DNA of 64,000 bases from DASQBT01 sp963782495 (GTDB taxonomy: Bacteria > Pseudomonadota > Gammaproteobacteria > Burkholderiales > Thiobacillaceae), in contig CAWAJU010000004.1 in NCBI GenBank assembly GCA_963782495.1, positions 248,001-312,000 of the forward strand. The letters are read 5' to 3'. Below the pieces are notes generated by a model. It saw only the letters and a program-made list of their open reading frames with translations, was not told the origin of the DNA and searched no databases. The translations under genes were made by a program, and so were the position numbers. How positions within the stretch are numbered: position 1 is the first letter of the stretch; the number at the start of each line of letters is the position of its first letter. Below are positions 35,898 through 45,887 of this stretch, in pieces.

Positions 35898-36209
35898 ATG
35901 GTGAAGAAATCAGGGCGGCGTACTCGCCGCACCCACAATGCGGAGTTCAAGGCTCGTGTCGCGTTGGCGGCTTTGCGCGAGGATAAGACGCTGGCTGAAC
36001 TGGCCGCGCAGTTTGAGCTGCACCCCAACCAGATTACGGAGTGGAAACGGCAGTTGCTGGAACGTGCGGCGGATGTGTTTGGAGGTGCCGCTGCGCCGGC
36101 TCCGGTTGATCTGGCACCGCTGCATGCCAAGATTGGGCAGCAGGCACTCGAGCTGGATTTTTTAGAACGCGCGCTCACCAAAGCGGGATTGCTGAGCGCA
36201 AAGCCATGA
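35898..36209 (+). CDS. IS3-family transposase OrfA (HTH_8-type)
   Basis: The protein has 103 residues from ATG 35898, preceded by AAGGAG. The HTH region THNAEFKARVALAALREDKT / LAELAAQFELHPNQITEWKR is followed by a leucine-zipper-like stretch (LHAKIGQQALELDFLERAL). It binds the IS ends and pairs with OrfB. Confidence 0.9.
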   Translation: MVKKSGRRTRRTHNAEFKARVALAALREDKTLAELAAQFELHPNQITEWKRQLLERAADVFGGAAAPAPVDLAPLHAKIGQQALELDFLERALTKAGLLSAKP

Positions 36210-37036
36210 TTGACCGTGAGCATGAATTGTCCATCACCTGCCAGGCCAAGCTGCTGGGCATCAGCCGGGGGATGGTGTACTACTTGCCCAAGCCGGTTGG
36301 CGACGCCGATCTGGCACTCATGCGCCGGCTCGATGAACTGCATCTGGAGCACCCCTTCATGGGCGCCAGGATGCTGCGTGGTCAGCTTCGGCGCGAAGGC
36401 ATCCACGTGGGCCGACGTCACGTGCGCACGCTCATGCTGCGCATGGGCATGGAGGCACTGTGCCCCCAACCTGGCACGAGTCAGCGGCATCCGGGCCACA
36501 AGATCTATCCCTACCTGCTGCGTAATCTGACCATTACCCGGGCCAACCAGGTCTGGGCACTGGACACGACTTACGTCCCCATGGCGCGAGGCTTTGTTTA
36601 TCTTACCGCTGTGGTGGACGTGGCTAGTCGGACGGTACTCGCACACAAGGTCGCCATCACACTGGAGTCTTGCCACGCCAGGGAGGTGATTGAGCAGGCC
36701 TTTGCTCGCTATGGCATTCCCGAGATCGTCAACACCGATCAGGGCAGCCAGTTCACCGCTGAGGAATTCACGGATGCCGTGCTCGATCGGGGCTGCAAGC
36801 TGTCGATGGATGGGCGGGGTGCCTGGCGCGACAACGTGTTCGTCGAGCGCCTGTGGCGCAGCGTGAAGTATGAATGTGTGTATCTCAAGGCCTATGACGG
36901 CGTCAGCGCCGCCAGGGCCGACATCGGACGCTACATCGACTGGTTCAACACGCACCGGGGGCATTCAAGCCTCAATGACCTCACGCCGCTGCAGGCCTAC
37001 CTGAACTTGTTGCCAACCTACCAGGAGGCTGCATAG
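36206..37036 (+). CDS. IS3-family transposase OrfB (rve integrase core, DDE)
   Basis: The protein has 276 residues. It has the HTH_21 segment HPFMGARMLRGQLRREGIHV, first Asp in WALDTTYVPM, second in NTDQGSQFTAEEF and Glu in RDNVFVERLWRSVKYE. Its start overlaps orfA as ATGA rather than using the A6G slippery site of classical IS3 frameshifting; I see no such site here. The frame is intact. Confidence 0.92.
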   Translation: MIDREHELSITCQAKLLGISRGMVYYLPKPVGDADLALMRRLDELHLEHPFMGARMLRGQLRREGIHVGRRHVRTLMLRMGMEALCPQPGTSQRHPGHKIYPYLLRNLTITRANQVWALDTTYVPMARGFVYLTAVVDVASRTVLAHKVAITLESCHAREVIEQAFARYGIPEIVNTDQGSQFTAEEFTDAVLDRGCKLSMDGRGAWRDNVFVERLWRSVKYECVYLKAYDGVSAARADIGRYIDWFNTHRGHSSLNDLTPLQAYLNLLPTYQEAA

Positions 37037-37158
37037 AATGAATCCGTGGTGCGCCCCGAGTTGCCCACCGCGTCGGTCGTTCGTCGCAAGCGACGCCCAC
37101 CGCAGCGGACAACTGTGCACCGTCTCAACCCGCCCGGACTCCCCTTATAAATCGGGGA

Positions 37159-37773
37159 ATGCTGTTCAAACAACCGGGGCCACCTCTATGGGCTAGGTCT
37201 GTTGAAGCCGAAATGGACCGTGGGGTCTTCGTTGATCGTAGCGAAGCTGAGGCCACAACCTTGCCCGAAGCACTTGAACGATACCGGCGTGAAGTTACGC
37301 CAAAGAAGAAGAGTGCTAGCCGGGAATCTAGCTGTATCACCAGATGGCTTAGGTCCGATCTATCAAGAAGAAGCCTTGCGTCTTTAAAGTCTTCGGACTT
37401 TGCCAGTTACCGGGATAGACGGCTAGCGGCAGGTCTTGCCACCAATTCAGTGCGGCTAGAACTGGCTGTCATATCTCACCTGTTCACCATTGCCGCTCAA
37501 GAATGGGGAATATCTGTAGTCAATCCAGTAACCGCCATACGAAAGCCAAAGGACAGCAATGCCAGGACAAGACGCCTTGAAGGTAATGAAGCTGTTCGGC
37601 TTCTGGCTGCTTGCGCTGAATCTAAGAACACCTTTCTTGCAACCCTTGTAACCCTGGCCCTTGAAACTGCAATGAGGCTGGGGGAAATGCTATCGCTAAC
37701 TTGGTCTCAGGTTGATCTCTCCCGGTCGGTCATTCGAAAAGAAGTTACAGAAAACGGGGAGACGTCGACATGA
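37159..37773 (+). pseudogene. Tyrosine integrase fragment
   Basis: The fragment has a SAM-like core-binding region (VEAEMDRGVFVDRSEAEATT, LPEALERYRREVTPKKK, SDFASYRDRRLAAGLATNSV) and the start of the catalytic domain with its first Arg (LETAMRLGEMLSLTWSQVDL). The frame ends before the H-x-x-R, His and Tyr boxes, and the N-terminus (before about 37177) is also abnormal. It is a non-functional remnant of a shufflon-type integrase. Confidence 0.75.
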
Positions 37774-37880
37774 AGAAACGCTGGGGCACGACAATCTGAA
37801 GGTGATCGTTGGCACGGGTCATGGCCAGATAGAGCAGGCGCCGCTCCTCTTCGATTTCGTCCGGGCTTCCGGTCGCCAAG
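37757..37880 (-). pseudogene. UvrD/PcrA-like helicase fragment
   Basis: On the minus strand a short segment reads SPDEIEEERRLLYLAMTRAN followed by DHLQIVVPQRFFMSTS, the motif VI region (EERRLLYxAMTRA) of superfamily 1A helicases. Both flanks lack helicase sequence, so only about 40 residues survive. Confidence 0.65.
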
Positions 37881-38383
37881 TCAGCCATTCGGGCAGACGG
37901 TTGGGGGTGAATAAAATGAGGTTATATAGACAAACCCGTCCCCTCGCCTAGACAGAACAGAGGGCGCGTCCCTCGATAGTCAACCCAAAGAAACTGTTGA
38001 AAGCTCAGCGGGCCGGGGTGTTGGGCGTTCAACGTCGTGTTTTGAGGCAGCGCCCACCGCTGGACGTGGACGCGTCTTTAGCGTCGTGAATGGACAATTA
38101 GAAATGTTGCCTCGCCGGACAAAGGCTCGTTCAATCACACGGCACGGCGTGCCGGACCGTGAGCGATAGATGGGGCCCGAGGGCTGCTTAATGTGAGGGA
38201 AACAGGACATTGAGTGCCTTAGTCCGCGCAAGTGGCTCAGTTAGCCATCCTCCCCTACAATGCAACAATCACAGCGTTGGGACGCCCGGCGCCACGATTT
38301 CGTTTGCATTCGCCAGTTTTTTGTATACTCGCTCTGGACAGCCGAAGTCGTACCAAAGCGCCACCCTGAACAAGGAGGGATTC
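37881..38383. other. 500-base junction between mobile debris and the T6SS locus
   Basis: No gene is recognised. The last 60 bases hold the AAGGAGG ribosome binding site of tssJ (38372-38378). A promoter for the T6SS operon should lie here, but I cannot point to one. Confidence 0.35.
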
Positions 38384-38851
38384 ATGCGATTTGCCCGGAG
38401 TCTTGTACGGATTGTTGCCTGCGGCACCATTTGTGCCCTCGCGGCCTGCGCCGGCGGGCCCAAGCCGACGATTGTTCAGGCAAAGCTGGAGGTTCAGCCA
38501 ACGGTAAATCCAGATGCGCGCGGCAGGCCGTCTCCGATTGTTGTGCGCATGTATGCATTGAAGTCCCTCGCTTCGTTCAACAGCGCGGATTTCTTTTCGC
38601 TGTTTGACAAGGACACTGAAGCTTTGGGTGCCGACCTGCTCGACCGCGATGAATTCCAGCTCATGCCAGGGGAAAAACGGCAGTTCCAGAAACAGTTCCA
38701 GCCGGACACGCAATACATCGGTGTCGTTGCCGCGTTCCGCGACTTGGAGCACGCGCAGTGGCGGGCAGCGGTTGCCGTCGCCTCGCAGAAAACCTCGCCC
38801 GTGCAAATCAATCTCGACCGCGACAAGATCGCCATAAGCGTCGGCAAATGA
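38384..38851 (+). CDS. tssJ: T6SS outer-membrane lipoprotein TssJ
   Basis: The protein has 155 residues from ATG 38384 with AAGGAGG upstream. The lipoprotein signal is MRFARSLVRIVACGTICALA with lipobox LAAC. The mature part IVVRMYALKSLASFNSADFF ... PGEKRQFQKQFQPDTQYIGV has the transthyretin-like TssJ features. TssJ anchors the TssJLM membrane complex in the outer membrane. First gene of the locus in this window. Confidence 0.93.
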   Translation: MRFARSLVRIVACGTICALAACAGGPKPTIVQAKLEVQPTVNPDARGRPSPIVVRMYALKSLASFNSADFFSLFDKDTEALGADLLDRDEFQLMPGEKRQFQKQFQPDTQYIGVVAAFRDLEHAQWRAAVAVASQKTSPVQINLDRDKIAISVGK

Positions 38852-38930
38852 GGCCGATTATTGAGTCCCTTCCCGGCACGCCAAAGTGCGTGGCTGCCTC
38901 CCATTCAAGTCAGGCGCGGAACTAAATATC

Positions 38931-40268
38931 ATGCATTGGAATAACAAGGTGGTCTGGTCTGAGGGAATGTTTCTTCAACCGCAGCATTTCCAGCAGCATG
39001 ATCGCTACCTGGAACGGCTGCTCGAAGGCCGGACGGGTCCTCTCGCCGGCCACCATTGGGGATTTGTGAGTCTGGACCTGGACACCGCGGCACTAGCGAT
39101 GGGCAAAGTTCAAATTTCTGCGGCCAAAGGCATTCTGCCCGACGGCACGCCCTTCGATTTCCCGACACAGGAGGCGCCGCCCGAGCCACTGGACATTGAT
39201 GCCGACGCCAAGGACGAACTGGTCGTGCTGGCTGTCCCGCTGCGCCGGACAGGGATGGACGAGACCGATTCAGGCAATGAGGGATCGGATAGTCTGACCC
39301 GCTTCTCCGTGCTTGAAACGCCGGTCGTCGACAGCAACGCTGCCTCGGACAAGAATGCGCTGCTTCAGGTGGGGCGGTTAAGATTGAAACTCTTGCGCCG
39401 GCGCGACGCGACTGACGCCTACTGCACGCTTGGCGTCGTCAAGGTCGCCGAGCGACGCGCCGACAACCAGTTGGTGATCAACAAGTCCTATATCCCGCCG
39501 ATGCTCCACGCAACTGCGGATGCAAACCTGGCCGGCTACGTGCGCGGCTTGCACGGTCTTATCCATCAGCGCGGCGAGACACTGGCGGCGCGACTGGGAC
39601 AACCAGGGCGGGGCGGAGTCGCGGAAATTGCAGACTTTCTATTCTTGCAGACGGTCAATCGCTACGAGCCTCTGTTCGCCCACCTTGCGCGACACCCCTT
39701 GCTGCATCCGGAGCGCCTTTTTGCCACCTGTCTTTCCTTCGCCGGCGATCTGGCCACATTCAGCCAAACCAACCGTCGCCCTTCCGAGCTTCCAGAATAC
39801 CGCCACGACTCGTTGGAGACCTGCTTTACGCCGTTATTCGCGGAAATCCGTTACTCGCTCAGCATGGAGTTGGACCTGAATGCGATTCCGATCGAGCTTC
39901 AGGACCGCAAGTTCGGCGTACGCGTGGCCATCATCGCGGACTTGGAATTGCTAAAGAGCGCAAGCTTTGTTCTGGCGGTAAATGCCCAAGTGCCCGCCGA
40001 GACCCTGCGCGCGCGTTTTCCCACCCAGGTGAAGATAGGTCCGGTTGAGCGGATCCGCGACCTCGTGAACTTGCAACTTCCCGGCATCCCGCTCCGCTCG
40101 CTGCCGGTCGCTCCGCGACAGATCCCCTTCCATGCCGGGTTCAATTATTTCGAGTTGGAGCGCGGCGGCGATCTGTGGAATCAGTTGGAGCGCTCAGGCG
40201 GGCTGGCGATGCACATAGCCGGTGACTTCCCAGGGCTGGAAATGGAATTCTGGGCCATCAGGGGCTGA
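38931..40268 (+). CDS. tssK: T6SS baseplate-membrane connector TssK
   Basis: The protein has 445 residues from ATG 38931 (MHWNNKVVWSEGMFLQPQHF, the canonical TssK start). It has the head/shoulder segments VVWSEGMFLQPQHFQQHD and RYEPLFAHLARHPLLHPERL and a C-terminal ending ELERGGDLWNQLERSGGLAM. TssK trimers link the phage-like baseplate to TssL/TssM. It is followed two bases later by tssL. Confidence 0.95.
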   Translation: MHWNNKVVWSEGMFLQPQHFQQHDRYLERLLEGRTGPLAGHHWGFVSLDLDTAALAMGKVQISAAKGILPDGTPFDFPTQEAPPEPLDIDADAKDELVVLAVPLRRTGMDETDSGNEGSDSLTRFSVLETPVVDSNAASDKNALLQVGRLRLKLLRRRDATDAYCTLGVVKVAERRADNQLVINKSYIPPMLHATADANLAGYVRGLHGLIHQRGETLAARLGQPGRGGVAEIADFLFLQTVNRYEPLFAHLARHPLLHPERLFATCLSFAGDLATFSQTNRRPSELPEYRHDSLETCFTPLFAEIRYSLSMELDLNAIPIELQDRKFGVRVAIIADLELLKSASFVLAVNAQVPAETLRARFPTQVKIGPVERIRDLVNLQLPGIPLRSLPVAPRQIPFHAGFNYFELERGGDLWNQLERSGGLAMHIAGDFPGLEMEFWAIRG

Positions 40269-40270
40269 AC

Positions 40271-41575
40271 GTGGCTGACCAAGACGACCCCTTTGCCGTG
40301 CCCGGCGACGAACGCACGGTAATCATGCCCTCGCCCGGCAGGCGCATCACACCGCGCCCCGGTCCGGAGAGCGGCACCCCCTCCGCCGAATCGAATGTTT
40401 CCGCGGCCGAATCGGCAGTACCGCTGGCAGGCATGAACCCGCTTTTGGCGGCGGCCAATCCACTGCTGGACATCGTCACGCAGTTGCGGAGCACAGCCGA
40501 CCACCCTGATCCCTCGGGGCTGCGCGACCACCTTGCGCAGAACGTCAAGACCTTCGAATCCCGGGCCAAAGCCGCCGGGATTGCGCCTGAAACGGTGATC
40601 GGAGCACGCTACGCCTTGTGCACCCTGCTCGACGAAACCGCTGCCTCCACACCCTGGGGCGGCTCCGGCACCTGGGCCAAGCACAGCCTCCTGGTCATGT
40701 TCCACAACGAAGCCTGGGGCGGCGAAAAGTTCTTTCAACTCTTGTCCAAACTGGCCGAGAACCCCCAGGGAAACCGCGATCTGCTGGAACTCATGTATAT
40801 CTGCCTGGCCTTGGGGTTCGAGGGCCGCTACCGCGTCATCGACAATGGCCGGGCGCAACTCGAAGCGTTGCGTGAGCGGTTGGCGCAGATTCTGCGCAAG
40901 GCCCGGCACGAGTATGAGCGCGATCTTTCCGCCAACTGGCAAGGCGCCACGCCGCAGCGCTCGGGTGTGGTGGCGATCGTGCCGCTGTGGGTCGCGGCCG
41001 CAGCGTGCGGCTTGCTCCTGCTCGTGGTCTATTTTGTCTTGTCCTATTTCCTGAATGACATCTCCGACCCCGCCTACGCGCAGATTCAGGCGATCCGCGC
41101 CAAGGCAACCATGCCCAGGGTTGTGGCGCCCGCCCCTAGGCCGCGCCTGGCAGCTTTCCTTGCGAAGGAAATTCAGGAAGGCTTGGTGGCAGTGCAAGAG
41201 GACGCGAACAAGAGCGTGGTCACCATCCGCGGCGACGGGCTGTTCGAGCCCGGCAGCGCTACCATTTCTGACGACTATCTTCCGTTGCTCCAGCGCATCG
41301 GCGAAGCGCTCAATGCATTACCTGGCCAGGTGCAGGTAATCGGACACACCGACAACCGGCCAATCCATTCGATTCGCTTTCAGTCCAACTGGCACCTTTC
41401 CCTGGAACGCGCCCGCTCGGTTTCGCAATTGCTTGCCCGCTACCTGCCCGCGGTGCGTATTTCGGCAGATGGCCGCGCCGAAACCGAGCCGATTGCCAGC
41501 AACGATACGCCTGAAGGGCGGGCGCGCAACCGGCGGGTCGAAATCACCCTGTTCGTGAGTCATACGGGCACCTAG
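40271..41575 (+). CDS. tssL: T6SS inner-membrane protein TssL (DotU domain fused to OmpA-like domain)
   Basis: The protein has 434 residues from GTG 40271 (AGGGG ribosome binding site). There is a disordered N-terminus, then the DotU/IcmH cytoplasmic bundle (TPWGGSGTWAKHSLLVMFHN; FFQLLSKLAENPQGNRDLLE), a single TM (VPLWVAAAACGLLLLVVYFV), and a C-terminal OmpA_C peptidoglycan-binding domain (DGLFEPGSATISDDY ... IGHTDNRPI ... NRRVEITLF). This is the 'evolved' TssL architecture that anchors the complex to peptidoglycan without a separate TagL. Confidence 0.95.
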   Translation: MADQDDPFAVPGDERTVIMPSPGRRITPRPGPESGTPSAESNVSAAESAVPLAGMNPLLAAANPLLDIVTQLRSTADHPDPSGLRDHLAQNVKTFESRAKAAGIAPETVIGARYALCTLLDETAASTPWGGSGTWAKHSLLVMFHNEAWGGEKFFQLLSKLAENPQGNRDLLELMYICLALGFEGRYRVIDNGRAQLEALRERLAQILRKARHEYERDLSANWQGATPQRSGVVAIVPLWVAAAACGLLLLVVYFVLSYFLNDISDPAYAQIQAIRAKATMPRVVAPAPRPRLAAFLAKEIQEGLVAVQEDANKSVVTIRGDGLFEPGSATISDDYLPLLQRIGEALNALPGQVQVIGHTDNRPIHSIRFQSNWHLSLERARSVSQLLARYLPAVRISADGRAETEPIASNDTPEGRARNRRVEITLFVSHTGT

Positions 41576-41595
41576 CGCGGGGAAAGAGAAACTAA

Positions 41596-44500
41596 GTGAT
41601 AAGAAAGATTCTCGGCCTGATCTTCAACCGCTGGACGCTGGCGATCCTTGGCCTCGCTGCCGTCAGCCTGATCATCTGGTATGTGGGCCCGCTTATCGCG
41701 ATAGCGGAGCACCGGCCGCTGGAGTCGGCTGTGGTCCGCTGGGTCCTGATCGGGCTCGTCATCGCGATCTATTTCGGAAGGATCGTCTGGAAGTTCCTCA
41801 GGGCGAAAGTCGCGAATACTAGACTGTTCGACAGCCTGCTCAAGCAGACCCCGCCGACAGTCCAACCGGAAGCCGGTGCGGAGGAGGTGGCCTTGTTGCG
41901 CCAGCGCTTCGACGAGGCGGTCGGCGTACTAAAGCAGTCCAGGCTCGGCAGCAAGGAAAAGAAATCACCCCTTGCCTTCCTCTCCCGCCGGCAATACGTC
42001 TATGAGCTGCCTTGGTACATCATCATCGGTGCGCCCGGCTCAGGCAAGACAACCGCGCTGATCAACTCCGGTCTCAAGTTTTCCCTCTCCGAACGTTTCG
42101 GCGACGCCGCGATTCGCGGCGTAGGAGGCACCCGCAATTGCGATTGGTGGTTTACCGACGAAGCCGTGCTGCTCGATACCGCCGGGCGCTACACGACTCA
42201 GGAAAGCGACCGCGAAGCCGACAGCGCTGCGTGGAGCGGCTTTCTCCAGCTGCTCAAGAAATTTCGCCCGCGCCGACCGATCAACGGCGTGCTGGTCGCG
42301 ATAAGCGTCGCCGATCTGCTGCAGCAAAGCGCAGGCGAACGCGCCGACCACGCCAAGGCGCTGCGCCAGCGCGTTCAGGAGTTGCACCAGCAATTGGGCA
42401 TTCGCTTTCCCGTGTATGTCCTTATTACCAAAGCGGACCTGTTGGCAGGCTTCATGGAGTTCTTCGCCAACTTCGGCGCCGAGGAGCGGGCCCAGGTCTG
42501 GGGCGTCTCCTTCCCATTTGTCGAGCCGATGCCGGACAACCCGCTTGCCGGCTTCAGGGCAGAATTCGCCTCACTCGATCAGCGTCTTCACGACCGCCTC
42601 ATCGACCGGCTTCAAGAGGAACGTGATCCGCAGCGGCGCGGACTGCTCTACGCATTTCCGCAGCAATTCGCCAGCCTCAAGGAGGGGCTGAGCGATTTCC
42701 TTGACCAGGTGTTCGCACCCTCGCGCTTCGAGGAGAAGCCGCTGCTGCGCGGCGTGTACTTCACCAGCGGCACCCAGGAAGGTAATCCGATCGACCGCGT
42801 GATGGGCGTCCTGGGTCGTGCGTTCCGGCTGGAGCGCAAGCTGCTCGCGCCGCAAAAGCCGAGCGGCAAGAGCTTCTTCATCACGCGGCTGTTGCGCCAG
42901 GTCATTTTCGCCGAAGCCGGGCTCGCCGGCACCAACCTCAAGTGGGAACGGCGGCGCACCGTGCTGCAATGGGGCGGGCTTGCGCTCGCTGGCATCGTCA
43001 CGCTCGGTAGCATCCTTGCCTGGAGCGTAAGCTATTCACGCAACAAGGGCTACGTAGGCGAGGTACAGGCCAAACTGCCCGGTGTGGCGAAGCAGGTTGA
43101 GAGCTTCCCTGGTAGCGGTGACGATGTGGTCAGCCTGCTGCCCGCGCTGCAGTCGGTGCGGGACCTTGCACGTACGCCGGCCGTGGCCGACTCGACCCCC
43201 ATTTCCATGGGCTTCGGACTCTACCAAGGCAACAAGCTGGAGGCAGCGGCCGACGATGCCTACCATCGGCTGCTTCGAGACGCCTTCCTGCCCCGGCTTG
43301 GCCTGCGCATCGAGGAACTGCTGCGCACGAACCAGAATAAGCCCGAGGCGCTCTACGAGATACTCAAGGCCTATCTCATGCTCAACGATCCCGAGCACTT
43401 CGACGCGACCGCCTTCAAGACGTTCGTCAAGGTGGACTGGGACGAGAATCTGCCGCGCGACATCACGGTCGAACAGCGTCAGGCGCTCGACGCGCACCTG
43501 GATGCCCTGCTCGACCGCGGCCAACTCATCTCACCACTTGTGCCCGACGCGCAATTGATCGCGAGCGCGCGGTCTGCAATTCTGCAGACGCCGATCGAGC
43601 GCCGCGTATACAACCGCCTGCGGCGTGAAGGCATCGGCTCGCAGTTCCCGGAGTTCACCATCGCCAATGTGGTCGGTGCCAACGCCGGACTGGTGTTCAG
43701 GCGGGCGAGCGGGAAACCGCTGACCTCGGGCGTGCCGGGACTGTTCAGCTACAACGGGTATTACAAGGCTTTCGTGAAGACCGCCGACGAAACCACCCGG
43801 CAGCTTGCAAATGAGGAAAGCTGGGTGCTGGGTGTTGCCCAGAATCAGCGGCCGTCGTTAACGGCACCCGGCGGCAAGGCGGCGCTGTTCGACGAGGTGC
43901 GACGGCTGTACCTGGAAGATTACGCCAATACCTGGGACGCCTTCGTCAAAGACATTCGCGTCGAGATGGGCAACAACCGCAGGCAGATGATACAGGCGGC
44001 AAGCATCCTGTCCGGCCCAACATCTCCCCTGCCGGTGCTGCTGCGTGCCATCGTTCACGAGGTAACCCTGGTAAAGAAGTCCGATGCCGAAAAGTCCCTT
44101 ATCGAGAAGGGTGAGGACCAGGTCAAACAGCAGGCAAATTGGCTCAGGAAGCTTATGGGTTCCGAGCAGCCGAAATCCGCACTTCAGTTGGCGAGCCAGC
44201 CGGAGTCGATTGTGGACAACCGCTTCGACGACCTGAGAAGTCTGGTGACTCCCACCGTTGCCGGACAGCCGGCGCCCATCGACGGAGAGCTCGCACTGCT
44301 GAAGGAGTTGTCCCAGGCGATGATTACCGCCGGTGCGGCCATCGATGCCAACACGCCACCGCCACCCAGCGACGCCCCCAACAAGGCGCTCCTCGAAGCG
44401 AACCAAAGCCCCGAACCGCTGCGCACCATCCTGCAATCCCTCGGAGATGCCGCGGCCAAGCTGATCGGCCTGGGGATGAAAGCCAACATCAGCGGCGAAC

Positions 44501-45180
44501 TGACGCAACTGGCGGAATTCTGCAACAAGGCGACTGCCGGACGTTATCCCTTCGTCAGGAGCGCGAGCCGGGATGTGACCCAGGACGACTTTGCGCGTTT
44601 GTTCGCGCCCGGTGGGGAGTTCGACCGGTTCTTTCAGGCCAAACTGCTGCCAATTGTGGACACGTCCACCCGACCGTGGACCTACCGCCAAGTCGGTGAC
44701 GCCAGGCAAGGGGACACGTCCGGCGCACTGGTCCAGTTCCAGCGCGCCCAGACCATTCGCGACGTATTCTTCCGCAACGGTAGCACGCCTGCGATCCACC
44801 TGGAATTCAAGCCGGTCGAGATGGATGTTTCGATCACGCAGTTCATTCTGGATGTCGACGGACAGATCGTGAAGTATGCCCACGGACCACAGGTGCCGCA
44901 ACCGGTCCAGTGGCCTGGACCCAGGGGCAGTATGCAGGTACGCCTGCAGATTACTCCGCCGCCCACTAGTGCCGGTGGGCTCGGTCCGTTCGAGGGACCC
45001 TGGGCACTGTTTCGCATGTTTGACCGGGTGCGAATCACGCCCAGCGGTCAGCCGGAGAAATTCAACACTACATTCGTCATTGACGGCCGCAAAGCCCGGT
45101 TTGAGGTGCTGACGAGCAGCGTTGAGAATCCGTTCCGGTTGAAGGACCTGGAGCAGTTCCGATGCCCGAACAGGCTCTGA
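41596..45180 (+). CDS. tssM: T6SS inner-membrane scaffold TssM (IcmF)
   Basis: The protein has 1194 residues, GTG start. Two N-terminal TM helices (WTLAILGLAAVSLIIWYVGP; WVLIGLVIAIYFGRIVW), a cytoplasmic NTPase domain with intact Walker A GAPGSGKTTALINSG near residue 145, a third TM (LQWGGLALAGIVTLGSILAW) near residue 455, then the large periplasmic IcmF region. The IcmF C-terminal block MDVSITQFILDVDGQIVKYA with WPGPRGSMQVRL contacts TssJ. The 3' end overlaps tagF by 19 bases. Confidence 0.97.
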   Translation: MIRKILGLIFNRWTLAILGLAAVSLIIWYVGPLIAIAEHRPLESAVVRWVLIGLVIAIYFGRIVWKFLRAKVANTRLFDSLLKQTPPTVQPEAGAEEVALLRQRFDEAVGVLKQSRLGSKEKKSPLAFLSRRQYVYELPWYIIIGAPGSGKTTALINSGLKFSLSERFGDAAIRGVGGTRNCDWWFTDEAVLLDTAGRYTTQESDREADSAAWSGFLQLLKKFRPRRPINGVLVAISVADLLQQSAGERADHAKALRQRVQELHQQLGIRFPVYVLITKADLLAGFMEFFANFGAEERAQVWGVSFPFVEPMPDNPLAGFRAEFASLDQRLHDRLIDRLQEERDPQRRGLLYAFPQQFASLKEGLSDFLDQVFAPSRFEEKPLLRGVYFTSGTQEGNPIDRVMGVLGRAFRLERKLLAPQKPSGKSFFITRLLRQVIFAEAGLAGTNLKWERRRTVLQWGGLALAGIVTLGSILAWSVSYSRNKGYVGEVQAKLPGVAKQVESFPGSGDDVVSLLPALQSVRDLARTPAVADSTPISMGFGLYQGNKLEAAADDAYHRLLRDAFLPRLGLRIEELLRTNQNKPEALYEILKAYLMLNDPEHFDATAFKTFVKVDWDENLPRDITVEQRQALDAHLDALLDRGQLISPLVPDAQLIASARSAILQTPIERRVYNRLRREGIGSQFPEFTIANVVGANAGLVFRRASGKPLTSGVPGLFSYNGYYKAFVKTADETTRQLANEESWVLGVAQNQRPSLTAPGGKAALFDEVRRLYLEDYANTWDAFVKDIRVEMGNNRRQMIQAASILSGPTSPLPVLLRAIVHEVTLVKKSDAEKSLIEKGEDQVKQQANWLRKLMGSEQPKSALQLASQPESIVDNRFDDLRSLVTPTVAGQPAPIDGELALLKELSQAMITAGAAIDANTPPPPSDAPNKALLEANQSPEPLRTILQSLGDAAAKLIGLGMKANISGELTQLAEFCNKATAGRYPFVRSASRDVTQDDFARLFAPGGEFDRFFQAKLLPIVDTSTRPWTYRQVGDARQGDTSGALVQFQRAQTIRDVFFRNGSTPAIHLEFKPVEMDVSITQFILDVDGQIVKYAHGPQVPQPVQWPGPRGSMQVRLQITPPPTSAGGLGPFEGPWALFRMFDRVRITPSGQPEKFNTTFVIDGRKARFEVLTSSVENPFRLKDLEQFRCPNRL

Positions 45181-45887
45181 CAATGCCGGAAACTGCTCCA
45201 ATTGCCGGTTGGTACGGCAAGATAGCGTCGATGGGTGACTTCGTTGGTCGCCGCCTGCCACAGGACTTCATCAACGCATGGGACAGATGGCTACAACAGG
45301 GTTTGACGGCCAGCCGCGCGAGCTTGGGCTCCCGCTGGCTCGACATCTATTTGACCAGCCCCATCTGGCGGTTCACTTTGCTTCCGGGCGTAATCGGGGA
45401 CAAGACGTGGATCGGGATCTTCATGCCCAGCGTGGACAAGGTGGGACGCTACTTCCCGCTATCCATTGTTCTGGGTCTGGACGATAGGCCCGAAGCGTTT
45501 ACGGCGGCTTTCACTGCGCATGCGTGGTATGCGGCGCTGGAGAAGATCGCGCTGGCCACGCTCGATATCGAGTTTCTGCCGGAGCAATTGGATGCGGAAC
45601 TCAGTGGAGCACCTTTTCCCATCTCGCACGATCGTCAGAAGGTTGCAGCAGGCCGCTGCATGTCCGACTGGTGGCGGGGCCTGTCACCGAGATGCTCAGT
45701 GACGCTGCCTGCCCTCAGTCTGCTGCCCAACCTACTGTTGGGTGCCGCCACGGGACGCGGCAGAAGCTTGTGGTGGAGCGGAGGCGGCGAGAACGAGCCT
45801 GCCCGTCTATATGGCTTCACCGGTTTGCCATCGGAAGATCACATTGCCGATCTGCTACAAGGCCATGCGCCTGTGGCTCCGCAATGA
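45162..45887 (+). CDS. tagF: T6SS-associated protein TagF (ImpM)
   Basis: The protein has 241 residues. The ImpM signature GWYGKIASMGDFVGRRLPQD and FINAWDRWLQQGL, then SPIWRFTLLPGVIGDKTWIG and VGRYFPLSIVLGL are typical. TagF proteins post-translationally restrain T6SS assembly, in some species through the threonine-phosphorylation pathway, which fits the kinase gene that starts in its stop codon (ATGA). Confidence 0.93.
   Translation: MPEQALTMPETAPIAGWYGKIASMGDFVGRRLPQDFINAWDRWLQQGLTASRASLGSRWLDIYLTSPIWRFTLLPGVIGDKTWIGIFMPSVDKVGRYFPLSIVLGLDDRPEAFTAAFTAHAWYAALEKIALATLDIEFLPEQLDAELSGAPFPISHDRQKVAAGRCMSDWWRGLSPRCSVTLPALSLLPNLLLGAATGRGRSLWWSGGGENEPARLYGFTGLPSEDHIADLLQGHAPVAPQ

Larger units (their letters stand above)
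35829..37060 (+). mobile_element. IS3-family insertion sequence (ends approximate)
   Basis: It contains orfA and orfB with ATGA overlap. I could not find convincing terminal inverted repeats or a target duplication, so the ends are approximate: the left end falls within about 35815-35830 and the right end within about 37036-37100. Confidence 0.6.

Noticed and set aside
43858..45261. 467-codon minus-strand open frame opposite the tssM 3' end
   Set aside because: It overlaps the conserved IcmF C-terminal domain in another frame and has no domain signature.
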